Positions 13,032 to 15,694 of a stretch of 15,694 bases of DNA are shown here, one piece after another; position 1 is the first letter of the stretch; each line of letters opens with the position of its first letter. Source of the DNA: Candidatus Omnitrophota bacterium. Its GTDB lineage: Bacteria; Omnitrophota; Gorgyraeia; Gygaellales; Profunditerraquicolaceae. Made by a program: the position numbers and the translations under genes. The stretch spans positions 14,325 through 30,018 of the forward strand of contig JAQTTI010000002.1 in assembly GCA_028710845.1 (NCBI GenBank), read 5' to 3'. The notes under the pieces were generated by a model. The model saw only the letters and a program-made list of their open reading frames with translations. It was not told the origin of the DNA and did not search any database.

Positions 13032-15694
13032 ATGTTTGAAAACGAAAATAAAATTAAAAAACCTACAGAGCTGCGTAATATCGAGCTACAGCAAAAGGCA
13101 ATGCTGGATAATATTCCGGACATAGCCTGGCTTAAGGATAAGCAGAGTAGATTTATTATGGTAAATGATCGATTTGCCAGAAGTTGTGGCTACAAGCCTG
13201 AAGAAATAATCGGAAAAACCGATCTGGATATCTGGCCCAAGGATTTGGCGGAGAGCTATATTGCAGACGATATGGAGGTAGTCAAGAGTAAAAAACGAAA
13301 GATTGTCGAAGAAAGAATAGCCGACAGTGAAGGCAAGATTCAATGGATTGAAACAATTAAAACGCCTATTTTCGATGATCAAGGCAATGTAATCGGCACA
13401 ACCGGTATTGCCAGAGATATTACTCTTAGGAAGAAAGAAGACGAAAGGATCAAGGATATCAGGGCTGAGCTTGAATTAAGGGTCAAGGTTAGGACAGCAG
13501 AGTTAACCAGCCTGAATGAAGAATTGCTAAAAGAGATAGCCGAAAGAAGGTTGGTTGAATCGGGGTTAAAAGAATCGGAAGCTAAATTCAGGATGCTTTT
13601 TGAAGATATCTCCGAAGGGCTGGTCATGGCCGATATCGATACAAAAAAATTTCTCTTATTTAATAAGGCTTTTTGCAATATGTTAGGTTATTCTCCCAAG
13701 GAAATGGAGCATTTCAGCATGAAAGATATCCACCCTCCTGAAGTTTTGCCCTGGACCTTGGAACAGTTTGACCAGCTGGTGAAAAAAAAGATAGCGGTTT
13801 CAGAAAATGTGCCGGTTAAGAAAAAAGATGGGTCTATTTTTTACGCCGACATAACCGTCTCTTTGCTTAATATCGACGGAAAATTATGCCTCATTGGAAA
13901 CTTTAAAGATATTACTAAGCGGATGGAAGCCGATAATAACATTAGGCAGCTGGTTTCGCTGCAAAATGCCACTCTGGAATCGACTTATGACGGCATATTG
14001 GTAGTTGATCTTAAGGGCAGGGTGACCAGTTACAACCAGAAATTCCTGGATCTATGGAAGTTTCCGGATAAGTTAATAGAAGGAAAAATTGATAAGGAAT
14101 GGCTTGAATTTTCCGCAAAACAAGTAGATAACCATAGAGAATTTTTAAGTAAGATACAGTATCTATATGAACATTTGGAGGAAACATCCTTCGACACCTT
14201 TCGATTTAAAGACGGCCGGATAATGGAAAGGTATTCACAGCCGCAAAAAATTGATGGTGTTGTCGTAGGGAGAGTTTGGAGTTTCAGGGATGTTACGGAT
14301 TTTAAACTGGCCCAGGAAAAACTACGGATTAATGAAGAAAAATTCCGGACAATAGCGGAATTTACTTATGATTGGGAATATTGGCAGGGAACAGACAATC
14401 ATATGATTTACATGACCCCTTCCTGCCAAAGAATTACCGGATTTTCCCGGGAAGAATTCATTAATGATTTTTCTTTAATTGAAAAGATTATTCATCCGGA
14501 TGATGCCGGCTTTGTAAGGGGAGAGGTTAAAAAAGCGCTCAAGAATAATTCCAAACTGGAAATTGAGTTCAGGATCATTGATAAGCAAGGAAAAGTCCAC
14601 TGGATAAGCCATGTATGCATCGCTATTTTTAATTCCGAAGGTAAACTTATCGGGCGCAGGGCAAGCAATCGCGATATTACCGAGAAAAAAGAAAATGAAG
14701 TTGAGCTGAAACTTTATCGGGATAAATTAGAAACATTGGTTGAGGATCGCACCAAGAGCCTGGAAACAGAAGTTGAAATAAGAAAGGAAGCCGAACAAAA
14801 GGCAAATTCCCTGAATAAGCAGATTGAATTTATTTTAGGGGCTACTAAAACAGGCTTAGATATAATCGATCAAGATTATAATATACGCTATATAGACCCG
14901 GGCTGGGCAAGCATATACGGAGAATGGAAAGGTAAAAAATGTTTTGAATATTTTATGGATCGTAAAAGCCCCTGTCCAAACTGCGCAATAGATGAAGCCT
15001 TTAGGACTAAAAAAACGGTAGTCAGCGAAGAGGTTTTGCAAAAAGAAGGCAACCGGCCTATCCAGGTTACGACAATACCCTTCCAGAACGAAAAAGGCGA
15101 GTGGTTAGTCGCCGAAATAAACGTTGATATTACTCAAAAGAAAAAAATCGACGAAGAATTACAGCGTTACCGCGACCACTTAGAACAGCTGGTAGCCGAA
15201 AGAACCCAGGAGCTTTTACAGGAAACAGTCCGTTATAAGAATTCGGAACTGGAAAAAAGTAAGTTAAATATCGAACTGATTAAAATTAATGAAAGATTAA
15301 AAAGCGTTTCATTAATCGATCCGCATACCGGCTTATATAATTACCGCTACCTTCAGGAAGTTATCGAAGCCGAGTTTCATCAATCAAGAAGGTATGCTCA
15401 GAATCTGGCGATAATTATGCTGGATATCGATTATTTCAAATCAATAAATGACGTTTACGGGATTGCTTTCGGCGATCTGGTTCTTAAGCAGTTGTCCAAA
15501 GAACTTAAGCGTATGGTCAGGCGCTACGATGTCCTTATTCGTTACAGCGGAGAAGAATTTATCATTATTTCGCCTAGATTAGACCGGGTAGCGGCTTTTA
15601 ACATGGCGCAGAGGCTTCTCGAATCCCTTAATTTTATCAATTTCGGAAATAAGAAGCATCTGGTTAAATTGAAAATTAGCATATCCGTAGTTTC
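13032..15694 (+). CDS. Multi-PAS sensor with divergent GGDEF domain, 3'-truncated by window edge
   Basis: Large cytoplasmic signalling protein; 887 residues are visible with no stop before the window end. Domains: PAS1 ~24-132 (ending GIARDIT), coiled coil ~134-180, PAS2 ~182-295, PAS3 ~305-422, PAS4 ~432-550 (PAS_3-type, ending NRDIT), coiled coil ~554-597, PAS5 ~598-702, coiled coil ~704-757, and GGDEF from ~760. PAS5 carries C637, C648 and C651 (C-x10-C-x2-C). The cyclase domain has D798, N806 and D815 for metal and guanine binding, and an RxxD inhibitory site (830-833). Its signature is SGEEF (839-843), and the usual GH is GI (810-811). No transmembrane segment, signal peptide or HisKA domain is seen. 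The ATG at 13032 is the first after an in-frame stop but lacks a Shine-Dalgarno; 13101 (M24) is the alternative. Whether an EAL domain follows is unknown. Confidence 0.88.
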   Translation, partial: MFENENKIKKPTELRNIELQQKAMLDNIPDIAWLKDKQSRFIMVNDRFARSCGYKPEEIIGKTDLDIWPKDLAESYIADDMEVVKSKKRKIVEERIADSEGKIQWIETIKTPIFDDQGNVIGTTGIARDITLRKKEDERIKDIRAELELRVKVRTAELTSLNEELLKEIAERRLVESGLKESEAKFRMLFEDISEGLVMADIDTKKFLLFNKAFCNMLGYSPKEMEHFSMKDIHPPEVLPWTLEQFDQLVKKKIAVSENVPVKKKDGSIFYADITVSLLNIDGKLCLIGNFKDITKRMEADNNIRQLVSLQNATLESTYDGILVVDLKGRVTSYNQKFLDLWKFPDKLIEGKIDKEWLEFSAKQVDNHREFLSKIQYLYEHLEETSFDTFRFKDGRIMERYSQPQKIDGVVVGRVWSFRDVTDFKLAQEKLRINEEKFRTIAEFTYDWEYWQGTDNHMIYMTPSCQRITGFSREEFINDFSLIEKIIHPDDAGFVRGEVKKALKNNSKLEIEFRIIDKQGKVHWISHVCIAIFNSEGKLIGRRASNRDITEKKENEVELKLYRDKLETLVEDRTKSLETEVEIRKEAEQKANSLNKQIEFILGATKTGLDIIDQDYNIRYIDPGWASIYGEWKGKKCFEYFMDRKSPCPNCAIDEAFRTKKTVVSEEVLQKEGNRPIQVTTIPFQNEKGEWLVAEINVDITQKKKIDEELQRYRDHLEQLVAERTQELLQETVRYKNSELEKSKLNIELIKINERLKSVSLIDPHTGLYNYRYLQEVIEAEFHQSRRYAQNLAIIMLDIDYFKSINDVYGIAFGDLVLKQLSKELKRMVRRYDVLIRYSGEEFIIISPRLDRVAAFNMAQRLLESLNFINFGNKKHLVKLKISISVV

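Noticed and set aside
1..15694. Mobile element, CRISPR array, prophage or defence system
   Set aside because: No transposase, integrase, direct-repeat array, terminal inverted repeats or nuclease/defence genes were seen; all genes are colinear housekeeping, envelope or signalling genes of similar composition.

Overview
The window reads as the chromosome of a diderm (Gram-negative-type) bacterium. It is moderately A/T-rich, every gene lies on the + strand, and genes are packed with 4- to 14-base overlaps or near-zero gaps. An LptD outer-membrane protein with a signal peptide shows the outer membrane. The flavour (terse operons, a cvpA/NIF3/dnaG/rpoD cluster, nucleotide-sugar genes, many PAS/GGDEF proteins) fits an uncultured lineage such as Omnitrophota. 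That placement rests on remembered family and gene-order resemblance and is only moderately secure. No mobile element, CRISPR array, rRNA or tRNA was found, and no gene-free stretch exceeds about 125 bases.

Layout. (1) 1-666: 3' end of a GAF-GGDEF diguanylate cyclase whose start lies before the window. (2) 683-8032: a promoter almost touching the ATG of a ROK sugar kinase begins an apparent six-gene operon: ROK kinase, small transaldolase, LptD, UDP-glucose 6-dehydrogenase, WbpA-type UDP-N-acetylhexosamine dehydrogenase, and UDP-glucuronate decarboxylase (UDP-xylose synthase). It links hexose/pentose phosphate metabolism to UDP-glucuronate, UDP-xylose and probably UDP-GlcNAcA, and to the protein that places LPS in the outer membrane. 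(3) 8064-13018: a near-consensus sigma-70 promoter, then cvpA-like, NIF3-like, dnaG and rpoD, closed by a hairpin terminator. This is a variant macromolecular-synthesis operon. (4) 13032-15694: a large soluble five-PAS sensor ending in a divergent GGDEF domain, cut by the window end.

Nothing here is a clearly new system. The most useful second looks are the probable leaderless start of the ROK operon, the LptD cysteine pattern that keeps only one interdomain disulfide pair, the terminator placed 14 bases before a large c-di-GMP-type sensor gene without a Shine-Dalgarno, the SGEEF/GI-substituted cyclase domain with a cysteine-bearing PAS domain, and the residues marking the small aldolase as a transaldolase rather than a fructose-6-phosphate aldolase.
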